Below, piece by piece: positions 38,035 through 45,842 of a stretch of 64,000 nucleotides of DNA. The notes under the pieces are model-generated. The model had not been told where the DNA came from, did no database searches, and worked only from the letters and a program-made list of their open reading frames with translations. The position numbers and the translations under genes were made by a program. Source of the DNA: Devosia sp. Root413D1 (GTDB lineage: Bacteria > Pseudomonadota > Alphaproteobacteria > Rhizobiales > Devosiaceae); NCBI RefSeq assembly GCF_001425235.1, contig NZ_LMEA01000011.1:496001-560000 (forward strand), given 5' to 3'. How positions within the stretch are numbered: position 1 is the stretch's first letter; each line of letters opens with the position of its first letter.

Positions 38035-38415
38035 TTCGACATCGGTCCCCCGGTGCCGCGCTCCATGCTCGGCAATGAGACTTTAGACTACTAATTCAAT
38101 ATACAATGTCGACTGATGGCTTTGCGCCGATCGCTGGGTTCGTGAGCTTTTTTTGCCCGCACAATCGCCTTGCCGGGGAACGGACGGTCGGATGCGGTTC
38201 CTGAACCATTTCTGCAACCGACGTTCAGCGCTCTGTCAGCTGGGCTGTGATGCACTGCTCCTAAGCTGCCGAGTCGGTGGCACTGAGGGGGCACATCTCA
38301 GTTCATTTCTCCCATCGAGCTGCGACGCTCGATAGCCCGTGAGGCGGGGCGCCTCCCCTCCCTCACGACGCGGACCCGGCCCGCCGCACGGTGTCGGGTC
38401 CGCTACCTCGCGCAA
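38035..38415. other. Intergenic region between the divergent sulfur and cobalamin operons
   Basis: The first 70 bases are AT-rich (TTTAGACTACTAATTCAATA) and probably hold the promoter of the minus-strand operon. The rest contains GC hairpins (for example GGACCCG with CGGGTCC near 38380-38400) but no supported gene. Confidence 0.4.
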
Positions 38416-38444
38416 TTGACATCGCTCCCGAGTCCACGCTCTAT
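38416..38444 (+). promoter_or_regulatory. Predicted promoter of the cobalamin-controlled operon
   Basis: TTGACA (38416-38421), 17 bases, CTCTAT (38439-38444), immediately before the riboswitch. Confidence 0.5.
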
Positions 38445-38450
38445 GCGCCG

Positions 38451-38645
38451 GTTCAAGGTTCCTCGGCGGCCGCCAAGCCAACGGGGATTAAAAGGGAACA
38501 CGGTGCGACGTACCCATCAGGGCGCAAAACCGTGGCTGCCCCCGCAACTGTAAGCGGCGAGCTCTTCCGTAGACACCACTGACCCGACGGGTTGGGAAGG
38601 TTCGGAGGCGCTGTGACCCGCGAGCCAGGAGACCTGCCTCGACAG
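38451..38645 (+). promoter_or_regulatory. Cobalamin (adenosylcobalamin) riboswitch
   Basis: Conserved blocks appear in order: the 5' GGTTCC arm, AAAAGGGAACACGGTG, GCCCCCGCAACTGTAAGCGG-type core (the CCCCCGCAACTGTAAGCGG is exact) and the B12 box AGCCAGGAGACCTGCCT at 38623-38639. It precedes a FecCD-type ABC importer, so it should repress corrinoid uptake when cobalamin is abundant. Confidence 0.96.
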
Positions 38646-38764
38646 CTCACTGTAACCCGGCCGGGGTGTGCCGAGGGGAACGTCGATGGCGCTACGACTA
38701 CGCATCGCAGCTCGCATTTTGATCGGTTCGCCCGTCAGCCCTCGCCTATGCGCGGAGGCCTCCG

Positions 38765-39568
38765 ATGGAGCTTGCCCGATCCCTCGTCGGCTCTAGCCCG
38801 GCCGCCCTCACGGTCGAAGGCCTGAGCTGGGGCCCGTCGCATCGCGCCCCGATCGTCCGCGATCTGAGCTTTGTCGTCGCGCCCGGCGAGATGCTGGCGC
38901 TGGTCGGCCCCAACGGCGCCGGCAAATCCAGCCTGCTGCGCTGCCTCTACCGCTATCACCGCCCCACCGCCGGTACGGTCCGCCTCGATGGTGTCGACCT
39001 GTGGTCGCTGCCGCCCCGCGCCACCGCCCGCCGCATCGCCACCGTGCTGCAGGAGCCGGCCTCGGATTTCGGCCTCAGCGTCGCCGAAATCATCGAGCTC
39101 GGCCTCACCCCGCACCAGCATGACGGGTCACCACATGGTTACGCATCGGTCGAAGCCGCGCTGGAGTTGCTCGGCCTCGCGCCGCTGGCCGCCCGCGATT
39201 TCGCCTCGCTTTCCGGCGGCGAGAAGCAGCGCGTCATGCTTGCCCGCGCCCTGGTGCAGAAACCGGACCTGCTGATCCTCGACGAGCCCACCAACCACCT
39301 CGATATCCGCCATCAGCTCGAAGTGCTGGCGCTACTCGCGGCGCTGCCCACCACCATCATCGTCTCGCTGCACGACCTGGCGCTCGCTTCGGCCCATGCC
39401 GATCGCGTGCTGGTCATCGCCGATGGCCGGCAGGCAGCGCTCGGCCCACCGCTGGAGATTCTGACGCCGGCGGCCATCCGGGAGACTTTTGCCGTCGAGA
39501 CCGCCATCGACAGCCATCCGGCTACCGGCCGCCCCCGCTTTTCCTTTCATCTCGAACCACGCCGCTAA
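38765..39568 (+). CDS. btuD: Cobalamin-type ABC transporter, ATP-binding protein
   Basis: 267 residues. Walker A GPNGAGKSS, signature LSGGEKQRVMLARAL, Walker B LLILDEPTNHLD and the switch SLHDLALA place it in the iron-siderophore/cobalamin importer ATPase family. Cobalamin is favoured because of the riboswitch upstream. The ribosome site GGAGG (38754-38758) is followed directly by CCTCC, so it can fold on itself. Order ATPase, binding protein, permease is unusual. Only 11 bases separate it from the next gene. Confidence 0.9.
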   Translation: MELARSLVGSSPAALTVEGLSWGPSHRAPIVRDLSFVVAPGEMLALVGPNGAGKSSLLRCLYRYHRPTAGTVRLDGVDLWSLPPRATARRIATVLQEPASDFGLSVAEIIELGLTPHQHDGSPHGYASVEAALELLGLAPLAARDFASLSGGEKQRVMLARALVQKPDLLILDEPTNHLDIRHQLEVLALLAALPTTIIVSLHDLALASAHADRVLVIADGRQAALGPPLEILTPAAIRETFAVETAIDSHPATGRPRFSFHLEPRR

Positions 39569-39579
39569 CGGAGATCTTC

Positions 39580-40524
39580 ATGCGCCACAGCTTCCTTCTT
39601 GCCCCGCTTGTCGCGCTCGCCGCGACCAGCGCCTTTGCCTCCGACTTCCCGGTCACTATCAAGAGCTGTAACCGTGACGTTACGTTTGACACCGCCCCGA
39701 GCCGCGCCGTCTCCAACGACGTCAACCTCACCGAGATGATGCTGGCCCTCGGCCTCACCGGCTCGATGGCCGGTTATACCGGCGTGTCGGAGTGGAAGAC
39801 GCTGAACGAAACGCTGCGCGCCGGTGTCGCCGAGCTGCCCGAACTGTCGCCCGACTATCCCACCAAGGAAGTGCTGCTCGGCGCCGATGCCGACTTCTAT
39901 TTCGCCGGCTGGAACTACGGCATGAAGGTCGGCGGCGAAATCACCCCGGAGACCCTCGGCGCCTTCGGCATCAAGGTCTACGAGCTGACCGAAAGCTGCA
40001 TCCACATCATGGACAAGCCCAAGGCCGCGATCGACGACCTCTATGTCGACCTGCTCAATCTGGGAAAAATCTTCGGCGTCTCCGAACGCGCCGAAGCGCT
40101 GGTTGCCGGTTACCGATCCGAGCTGGCTGCCTTCACCGCGACGCTGCCCAGGCGCGACACCCCGCCAAAGGTGTTCATCTATGACTCGGGCGAGGAGAAG
40201 CCCTTCACCGCCGGCCGCTACGCCATCCCCACCGCGCTGATCGAAGCCGCCGGCGGCACCAACATCATGGACGACGTGAACTCGAGCTGGGTCGAGATCG
40301 GCTGGGAGCCGGTGATCGAGCGCAACCCCGACGTCATCGTCATCATCAACTATGGCGAAGTCACCGCCGAGCAGAAGGCAGACTTCATGCGCAACAACCC
40401 GGCTTTCAAGGACATTCCGGCGATAAAACATAACCGCTTCGTTACGCTTCAATATGTCGAAGCCACCCCGGGCCCGCGCAACATCGCAGCGATCAAGCAC
40501 CTGGCCGCGGCGTTCGCGGAGTAG
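39580..40524 (+). CDS. btuF: Cobalamin-type ABC transporter, substrate-binding protein
   Basis: 314 residues with a short signal peptide (MRHSFLLAPLVALAATSAFA) and a FecB/BtuF-like two-lobe binding protein (PSRAVSNDVNLTEMMLALGL, GADADFYFAGWNYGMK, NPDVIVIINYGE). It should bind corrinoids in the periplasm; a siderophore remains possible from sequence alone. The next gene lies 168 bases downstream because a family B repeat intervenes. Confidence 0.85.
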   Translation: MRHSFLLAPLVALAATSAFASDFPVTIKSCNRDVTFDTAPSRAVSNDVNLTEMMLALGLTGSMAGYTGVSEWKTLNETLRAGVAELPELSPDYPTKEVLLGADADFYFAGWNYGMKVGGEITPETLGAFGIKVYELTESCIHIMDKPKAAIDDLYVDLLNLGKIFGVSERAEALVAGYRSELAAFTATLPRRDTPPKVFIYDSGEEKPFTAGRYAIPTALIEAAGGTNIMDDVNSSWVEIGWEPVIERNPDVIVIINYGEVTAEQKADFMRNNPAFKDIPAIKHNRFVTLQYVEATPGPRNIAAIKHLAAAFAE

Positions 40525-40541
40525 CGGGGTAGACGGCCGAC

Positions 40542-40664
40542 AGACGGCCCCCTCCCATCCTCCCCCATGAAGGGGGAGGTGCCCCGCCGGTGAGAAGGGC
40601 TCGATCGAGCCACAAACCCCTCTTCACCTCCCCCTTCATGGGGGAGGCCGGGAGGGGGCCGTCT
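40542..40664. repeat. Family B palindromic element, copy 2, inside the btu operon
   Basis: Arms AGACGGCCCCCTCCC / GGGAGGGGGCCGTCT with inner pair CACCTCCCCCTTCATGGGGG and its mirror, followed by CTATCAG. Nearly identical at the ends to copy 1; the loop between arms differs. Confidence 0.85.
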
Positions 40665-40692
40665 CTATCAGTCAGCACCCCGTAAGGCCCCC

Positions 40693-41751
40693 ATGTCCCA
40701 CCGCCACCTCACCGGCCCGCGCCACGCCCTGATCCACGCCACCCCGGCGCTGGTGCTGGCGCTCGCCGCGCTGCTCCTCGTCACGGCGCTGGTCGCCGTC
40801 AGCGTCGGCGCCATCGCCATTCCGCTCGACACCGTCTGGTCCGTCGTTGCCCACCATCTCGCCCCCGGCAGCGTCGAGGTGAGCTGGTCGGCCGGGCGCG
40901 ACAACATCGTCTGGGAGGTGCGGCTGCCCCGCGTCATCCTCGGCGCCGCCGTCGGCGCCAGCCTGGCGCTGGTCGGCGCCGCCCTGCAATCGGTGACCCG
41001 CAACCCGCTCGCCGATCCGCATCTGCTCGGCATTTCCTCGGGCGCGGCGCTCGGCGCCATCATCGTGCTGCTGCATACCGGCATGTTCCTCGGCCTCGCC
41101 ACCGTCCCGCTCTTCGCCTTCGGCGGCGCGCTCCTGAGCACCGCCATCGTCGTCGGCATCGCCAATCTCACCCGCTCCACCGATGCCAGCCGGCTGATCC
41201 TCGCCGGCGTCGCCGTCAGCTTCCTCATCAGCTCCGGCGGCAGCCTCGCCATCTTCCTGGGTGATCCGCGCGCTGCCCACACTGTGATCTTCTGGATGCT
41301 TGGCGGCCTCGGGCTCTCGACCTGGGCGCAACTGCCCTACCCGCTCGTCGCGCTCCTCGCCTGCGGCGCTTACCTCATCGCCAACGCGCGCAACCTCAAC
41401 GCCATGACGCTCGGCGACGAAAGCGCCACCACGCTCGGCATTCCAGCCGGGCGCTTCCGCATGGTGGTGTTCATCGTGTCGGCCCTGCTGACCGGCGCCG
41501 CCGTGGCCTTTTCCGGCGTCATCGCTTTTGTCGGGCTGATGATCCCGCACATCGTCCGCCTGGTTGTCGGCGGCGACTATCGCCGGGTGCTGCCGCTCTC
41601 GGCTTTGCTCGGCGCCATCTTCCTCGTTCTCGCCGACATGCTGGCCCGCATCATCATCCCGCCGCAGGATCTGCCCATCGGCATCATTACCGGGCTGGTC
41701 GGTGGCGGCTTCTTCATCCTGCTGCTCCGCCGCCGCGGCCGTGCCGCTTGA
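40693..41751 (+). CDS. btuC: Cobalamin-type ABC transporter, permease (FecCD family)
   Basis: 352 residues with about ten membrane helices. FecCD hallmarks: LPRVILGAAVGASLALVGAA, NPLADPHLLGISSGAALGA and FVGLMIPHIVRLVVGGDYRR near the C-terminus. Together with the two preceding genes it forms a complete importer. The family B repeat before it may reduce or separate its expression from btuDF. Confidence 0.92.
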   Translation: MSHRHLTGPRHALIHATPALVLALAALLLVTALVAVSVGAIAIPLDTVWSVVAHHLAPGSVEVSWSAGRDNIVWEVRLPRVILGAAVGASLALVGAALQSVTRNPLADPHLLGISSGAALGAIIVLLHTGMFLGLATVPLFAFGGALLSTAIVVGIANLTRSTDASRLILAGVAVSFLISSGGSLAIFLGDPRAAHTVIFWMLGGLGLSTWAQLPYPLVALLACGAYLIANARNLNAMTLGDESATTLGIPAGRFRMVVFIVSALLTGAAVAFSGVIAFVGLMIPHIVRLVVGGDYRRVLPLSALLGAIFLVLADMLARIIIPPQDLPIGIITGLVGGGFFILLLRRRGRAA

Positions 41752-41770
41752 CAGCAACCAAGGCGAGGCG

Positions 41771-41808
41771 TATTCAACACAAACGTTGATCAACGAAAGT
41801 GTTGAATA
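41771..41808. promoter_or_regulatory. 38-bp palindromic operator overlapping the ArsR gene start
   Basis: TATTCAACAC, AAA, CGTTGATCAACG, AAA, GTGTTGAATA: a symmetric site with only a three-base mismatch in each arm. It ends on the first base of the ATG at 41808, as expected for autoregulation by the ArsR repressor. Confidence 0.75.
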
Positions 41809-42161
41809 TGTACTCCGCCACCGACCCACTCAGCACCACGCTCTCGGCCCTCGCCGATCCGACCCGCCGGGCCCTGCTGGCCCGGTTGAGCGAAGGCGAG
41901 GCAACGGTCAACGAGCTGGCCGAACCCTTCGACATTACCCTGCAGGCCGTGTCGCGCCACCTCAAGGTGCTGGAGACCGCCGGCCTGATCAGCCGCGGCC
42001 GCGAGGCGCAGTGGCGGCCCTGCAAACTCGAAACCGCCCGGCTGCAAGAAGTCGATGGCTGGCTCGCCCGCTACCGCATGTTCTGGGAAGGCAGCTTCGA
42101 CAAGATGGGCGCCTATCTCGACGAGATCACCAAGGGAGATGACAATGGCTCAAAGAACTGA
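41808..42161 (+). CDS. ArsR-family transcriptional regulator
   Basis: 117 residues, winged HTH: LSALADPTRRALLARLSEGE, then VNELAEPFDITLQAVSRHLK as the recognition helix. No metal-binding cysteine pair is present, so it belongs to the metal-independent subgroup often paired with SRPBCC proteins. The frame allows GTG at 41799, but the ATG at 41808 is closer to family length. It overlaps the next gene by 17 bases. Probably represses its own operon through the palindrome. Confidence 0.88.
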   Translation: MYSATDPLSTTLSALADPTRRALLARLSEGEATVNELAEPFDITLQAVSRHLKVLETAGLISRGREAQWRPCKLETARLQEVDGWLARYRMFWEGSFDKMGAYLDEITKGDDNGSKN

Positions 42162-42651
42162 GATGCGCACTGAGGCCCTGAAGCTGCGCGACGACGAGCT
42201 GTTCATCACCCGCAGTTTCGCTGCGCCGCTGTCGATCGTCTGGCGCATGTGGCAGGAGCCCGAACACATGATCCGTTGGTGGGGCCCGGAAGGCTTCACC
42301 GTCACCGACCTCAGCTCCGACTTCCGCCCCGGCGGCGCCTGGCGCGTCGGCATGACCTCGTCGATGTTCCCCAAGAGCTGGTCGGGCGGCGAGTATCTCG
42401 AGATCGAGCCGCATAAGCGCATCGTCCTCAGCTTCGCCTGGGACGAAGGGGCCGGCGAAACCGTGCCCACCACCATCACCGTGCAGTTCGAGGAACGCGC
42501 CGGCCGCACCACCCAGCATTTCCACCAGACCCCCTTCACCTCCGTCGCCTCGCGCGACAGCCATGTCGGCGGCTGGAACTCGCTCTTCAATAAGGAAGAG
42601 CAATACGCCACGGCTTTGGCCAAGGGCATCCAGCTGCAACAGCTGACCTGA
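42145..42651 (+). CDS. SRPBCC (AHSA1-like) domain protein
   Basis: 168 residues of the START/Bet v1-like fold, AHSA1 subgroup: FITRSFAAPLSIVWRMWQEP, WWGPEGFTVTDLSSDFRPGG, HVGGWNSLFNKEEQY. These proteins often bind hydrophobic ligands and are encoded with ArsR regulators; the ligand is unknown. GGGAG is 6 bases before the ATG at 42145, inside the arsR-like gene, indicating coupling. The same gene pair occurs at 48714-49519. Confidence 0.88.
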   Translation: MAQRTEMRTEALKLRDDELFITRSFAAPLSIVWRMWQEPEHMIRWWGPEGFTVTDLSSDFRPGGAWRVGMTSSMFPKSWSGGEYLEIEPHKRIVLSFAWDEGAGETVPTTITVQFEERAGRTTQHFHQTPFTSVASRDSHVGGWNSLFNKEEQYATALAKGIQLQQLT

Positions 42652-42678
42652 GCCCCTATCAACCGCCGGTGCTGGCTG

Positions 42679-42763
42679 CCCCCCACCCCTGTCCCCTCCC
42701 CGCAAGGGGGAGGGAGACCCTCACACCAGCATCTCAGTCTGCGTCTCCCTCCCCCTTGCGGGC
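42679..42763. repeat. Family A palindrome pair
   Basis: CCCCCCACCCCTGTCCCCTC, CCCGCAAGGGGGAGGGAGAC, then GCGTCTCCCTCCCCCTTGCG in opposite orientation. The two modules form an imperfect inverted pair with the right arm cut short. Confidence 0.65.
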
Positions 42764-42804
42764 CACCGGCACCTCAGCCGACAAGCAAAGGACCACCCCA
42801 CGCC

Positions 42805-43590
42805 ATGCTCGCCAACAAGATCGCCATCATCCACGGTGCCGCCGGCAGGATCGGCTCCACCACAGCCCGGCAGTTCGCTGCCGATGGCGCACGGCTGTTC
42901 CTCGCCGGCCGCACGCTCGCCAAGGTCCAGGCCGTCGCCGATGCCATCAACGCCGCGGGCGGCGAGGCCGAGGCCGCCGAAGTTGACGCCCTCGACGAAG
43001 CCGCCGTCCAGGCTCATGCCGATGCCATCGCCGCCAAAGCCGGCCGCATCGACATCACCTTCAATGCCATCTCGATCTTCGGCCACCTGCAGGGCACGCG
43101 CCTCATCGACATGAACAGCGCGGACGTGCTCACCCCGATCACTGCCGGCGTCCGCACGCACCTGTTCACCGGCCTCGCCGCCGCCCGCCATATGGTCAAG
43201 CAGGGCTCCGGCGTCATTCTCACCCTGTCGTCCACCGGCGCCCACCTCTCGGGCCGCGACCAGATGGAGCACAGCGCCGGCGGCTTCGGCATCGCCTGCA
43301 CCGCCATCGAAGCGCTGTCGCGCACCCTCGCCGCCGAACTCGGTCCCAAGGGTATCCGCGTCGTCTGCCTCCGCTCCGAGGCCATCCCCGAGACCTGGCC
43401 CTCCGCCCCCGAGCACGCCGAGCTGGTTCGCGAGATCAAGGCCTACATGACAGCCGGCACCATTCTCGGCCGCATGCCGACCCTCGCCGAGGTCGCCAGC
43501 GCCGCCGCCTTCGCCGCCTCCGACCGCGCCACCGCGATATCAGGCGCCATCATGAACCTCACCTGCGGCTCGGTGATGGACGCGGACTAG
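42805..43590 (+). CDS. SDR-family protein lacking the YxxxK catalytic pair
   Basis: 261 residues with an SDR Rossmann fold: HGAAGRIGSTTARQFAADGA at the cofactor loop (normally TGxxxGIG), then SGVILTLSSTGAHLSG. Where classical SDRs have YxxxK, this protein reads FGIAC within GGFGIACTAIEALSRTLAAE: Tyr is replaced by Phe and Lys by Cys. The conserved GIRVVCLRSEAI follows. It may bind NAD(P) without classical dehydrogenase chemistry. Stand-alone gene between family A repeats. Confidence 0.8.
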   Translation: MLANKIAIIHGAAGRIGSTTARQFAADGARLFLAGRTLAKVQAVADAINAAGGEAEAAEVDALDEAAVQAHADAIAAKAGRIDITFNAISIFGHLQGTRLIDMNSADVLTPITAGVRTHLFTGLAAARHMVKQGSGVILTLSSTGAHLSGRDQMEHSAGGFGIACTAIEALSRTLAAELGPKGIRVVCLRSEAIPETWPSAPEHAELVREIKAYMTAGTILGRMPTLAEVASAAAFAASDRATAISGAIMNLTCGSVMDAD

Positions 43591-43643
43591 CCGTCCGAGC
43601 GTGTGGCCACGCCAATTCGCAGGACGTGGGAGGATGGTTCAGT

Positions 43644-43770
43644 GCGGGAAGGGTACCCCCCACCCTGTCCCTCCCCCGCAAGGGGGGAGGAGACCAAAAC
43701 ACCGGCCTCAGTGAGAGCGTCTCCCTCCCCCTTGCGGGGAGGGGACAGGGGTGGGGGTACTCTTCCCGCG
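43644..43770. repeat. Family A inverted pair, about 127 bp
   Basis: Two complete family A modules face each other with outer arms GCGGGAAGGGTACCCCCCAC and GTGGGGGTACTCTTCCCGC, inner arms GTCCCTCCCCCGCAAGGGGG and its mirror. The sequence between them is short (AAAACACCGGCCTCAGTGAG). Confidence 0.8.
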
Positions 43771-43845
43771 CCGACCATTGTGCTATTGGTGCCCCGACCA
43801 CCGGAGCCCTCCCCCATTCCCGACTCTCTCCACATCGGCGGCGCC

Positions 43846-44244
43846 GTGCATCTCCCGCTGTCGGAGATTTCGATCGACTATATCCGCAGCCCCGGCCCGG
43901 GCGGCCAGAACGTCAACAAGGTGTCGAGCGCGGCGCAGCTCCGCTTCGACCTGATGGGTTCGCCGTCGCTGCCCGAGCCGCTGAAGCACCGCGCCGCCGT
44001 TCTCGCCGGCAGCCGGCTCACCACCGAGGGCGTCATCGTCATCACCGCCAACCGCCTGCGCAGCCAGCCGCTCAACCGCGACGACGCCATCGACCGCCTC
44101 GTCGCCATCCTGCGCGAGGCGCTGGTCCCGCCAAAACCCCGGCGCCCGACCCGCCCTACCCTCGGCTCCAAGCAACGCCGCCTCGAAGGCAAGTCGCAGC
44201 GCGGCGCCACCAAGAAGCTGCGCAGCGTCAAGAGCTGGGATTAA
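43846..44244 (+). CDS. arfB: Ribosome-rescue peptidyl-tRNA hydrolase ArfB
   Basis: About 132 residues. The class I release-factor GGQ motif is in SPGPGGQNVNKVSSAAQLRF, and a basic C-terminal tail (GSKQRRLEGKSQRGATKKLR) fits insertion into the empty mRNA channel, as in ArfB/YaeJ. It frees ribosomes stalled on truncated mRNAs. I used the GTG at 43846 just before the conserved LPLSEISIDYIR; no strong ribosome site is visible and an upstream GTG near 43779 is possible. Confidence 0.88.
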   Translation: MHLPLSEISIDYIRSPGPGGQNVNKVSSAAQLRFDLMGSPSLPEPLKHRAAVLAGSRLTTEGVIVITANRLRSQPLNRDDAIDRLVAILREALVPPKPRRPTRPTLGSKQRRLEGKSQRGATKKLRSVKSWD

Positions 44245-44271
44245 CGCTCGTCGGATCGGCGGTGAAAGGCT

Positions 44272-45435
44272 CTAGGCGCCGATCTCGCCAAGGCTCTGGC
44301 GCGCCGCCGCGCCGATCTCCGCCGCAGCGATCGTCGGCATCGCGTCCTCCGGCGGATGCTGCGCATGGTCCGCCTCGATATGCCGCGCGAACTGCTCGAT
44401 ATCGTGCTGGAACTGTTTCGCCGACGACTTCAGCCCGGCATCCGACATCATCCGGCCCAGCAACGGGCCACTCGATTTGCTGAAGATCTGCGTCAGCCGG
44501 GTGCCGGTCCCCGAGTCTTCGAGCCGCAGCTCGGTCAGCCCCGACACCCCACGGATCGGTACCGGCGACACATACTCGACCAGCATCTGCTCGAATGGCT
44601 GCCATTCGAGCACCGTCAGCGGAATGATCGCGTCGCCGTGGTAGCACTGGAACACGCTGCCAACCGCTACCCGCCCGGCGCTTTTGCCGTTGATATCGAG
44701 ATGCGTCGCCGCCAGCAGCACCCGGTAGTGCTCGGGCTGCACCACATAGTCCCACACCCGCTCGCGCGGCAGCGCGATCTCGGCGCTCACCCGCATCAGC
44801 TCGCTGTCCCCCGGGATGCTCACTCGGGTCAGCTGGCGCTTCGCTTCCCACACCGGATGCATGTCCTCGATCCACACTGCGACCGGGCCGAAATTCTCGT
44901 AGCTCTCCTGATGCGCCACCAGCCCCTCGGTCCCCAGCCCGAGCCGGGTCAGCGCCGCATCGGTGAACAGCGTATAGGCCCGGAAGCCGGTCGCCTCGGT
45001 CACGTGGTTCTTCAGCAGCCGATGGATCAGGATCACCTCCGAGCCCACCAGCTCGTCATGTGCATCGAGCTTCTGCACGGCGAATTCGCCATGATGGACG
45101 AAGAACTTCAGATCCAGCGTGCCGATATTGCGGCAGGCATTGCAGGGGCATGTGGTGTTGTGCACCATCCGCTCGATCGCCCTGCGGAAATCGACATAGG
45201 TGTCCTCGATGGTCTCGGCGAAGGTCTGGCCGGTGAGGAAATTGTCGCTCAGCCCGTAGCTGATCACCGCATCGCCAGCGAGCCGTGAGATCACCAGCGG
45301 CGGCCGCGTGTCGTGGATCAGGAGGTTGAGCAGCGCCGTCAGCGTCTGCTGCGCATGCTCCAGCTCCGACGCTCCCAGATACTGGGTGTAGCCGGTAATG
45401 TCGGCGATGAGGAAATAGCCAAGCCGGGTCGACAC
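44272..45435 (-). CDS. DUF2652 / SRPBCC two-domain protein
   Basis: 387 residues. The N-terminal part (residues 5-180) starts GYFLIADITGYTQYLGASEL, resembling class III nucleotidyl-cyclase folds and called DUF2652. The C-terminal part (about 210-350) looks like a polyketide-cyclase/SRPBCC domain (EIALPRERVWDYVVQPEHYR). A CxCxxC motif (CPCNAC) lies near residue 97. Whether it makes a cyclic nucleotide is unknown. GTG start at 45435 with GGAGG 6 bases upstream. Confidence 0.8.
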   Translation of the reverse strand: MSTRLGYFLIADITGYTQYLGASELEHAQQTLTALLNLLIHDTRPPLVISRLAGDAVISYGLSDNFLTGQTFAETIEDTYVDFRRAIERMVHNTTCPCNACRNIGTLDLKFFVHHGEFAVQKLDAHDELVGSEVILIHRLLKNHVTEATGFRAYTLFTDAALTRLGLGTEGLVAHQESYENFGPVAVWIEDMHPVWEAKRQLTRVSIPGDSELMRVSAEIALPRERVWDYVVQPEHYRVLLAATHLDINGKSAGRVAVGSVFQCYHGDAIIPLTVLEWQPFEQMLVEYVSPVPIRGVSGLTELRLEDSGTGTRLTQIFSKSSGPLLGRMMSDAGLKSSAKQFQHDIEQFARHIEADHAQHPPEDAMPTIAAAEIGAAARQSLGEIGA

Positions 45436-45842
45436 CTGTCACCTCCCCCGCCGCGCCGTCATTGTCTCACGGAACGGGGCAGCAGGGCCAGTGTCGCGGT
45501 GGCCTCTTGCCGATCCGCTCGCGGCGGCCGCTTGCCGTCCGCCCGCAACGGCCGCAAGCGGCCGTCCGATGTCAGCGGAATTGCCGGAACGATCCGCTAT
45601 CAATAGGTGGACCCCGACGCATGGCGGCATCGGGGTCCGAGCAGTCACCTAGAACGCCGGGAGCTGGAAAGCTCCTGGCGTCGTGCCACGAGGCGGGGAG
45701 CCCAGAGGCACCCGACAAATTACCACGAATGCACCGCGCTTCACAGCGGCGCCTGTGACCGCACGGTTCCCGACTCCACGCCATACACCCGCCGCAATTT
45801 GCGCCCCAATCTGGTTTGCGTCACAAACCAGAGTCACCGGCC
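45436..45842. other. 407-base intergenic region rich in hairpins
   Basis: Strong stems include GGCCGCTTGC with GCAAGCGGCC (45519-45560), GGACCCCGA with TCGGGGTCC (45608-45637) and CGCCGGGAGC with GCTCCTGGCG (45655-45680). No U-tract follows them and no supported protein gene was found. Possibly a long 5' leader or small RNA. Confidence 0.4.
45810..45832. promoter_or_regulatory. Palindromic site just upstream of the membrane protein gene
   Basis: Perfect 9-bp inverted repeat TCTGGTTTG, CGTCA, CAAACCAGA, ending 10 bases before the ATG at 45843. Probable operator for the winged-helix regulator encoded by the next gene, or an RNA hairpin at the ribosome site. Confidence 0.5.

Noticed and set aside
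40672-41829. 385-residue minus-strand frame opposite btuC
   Set aside because: Glu/Asp/Ala-rich shadow of a membrane-protein gene; no domain.
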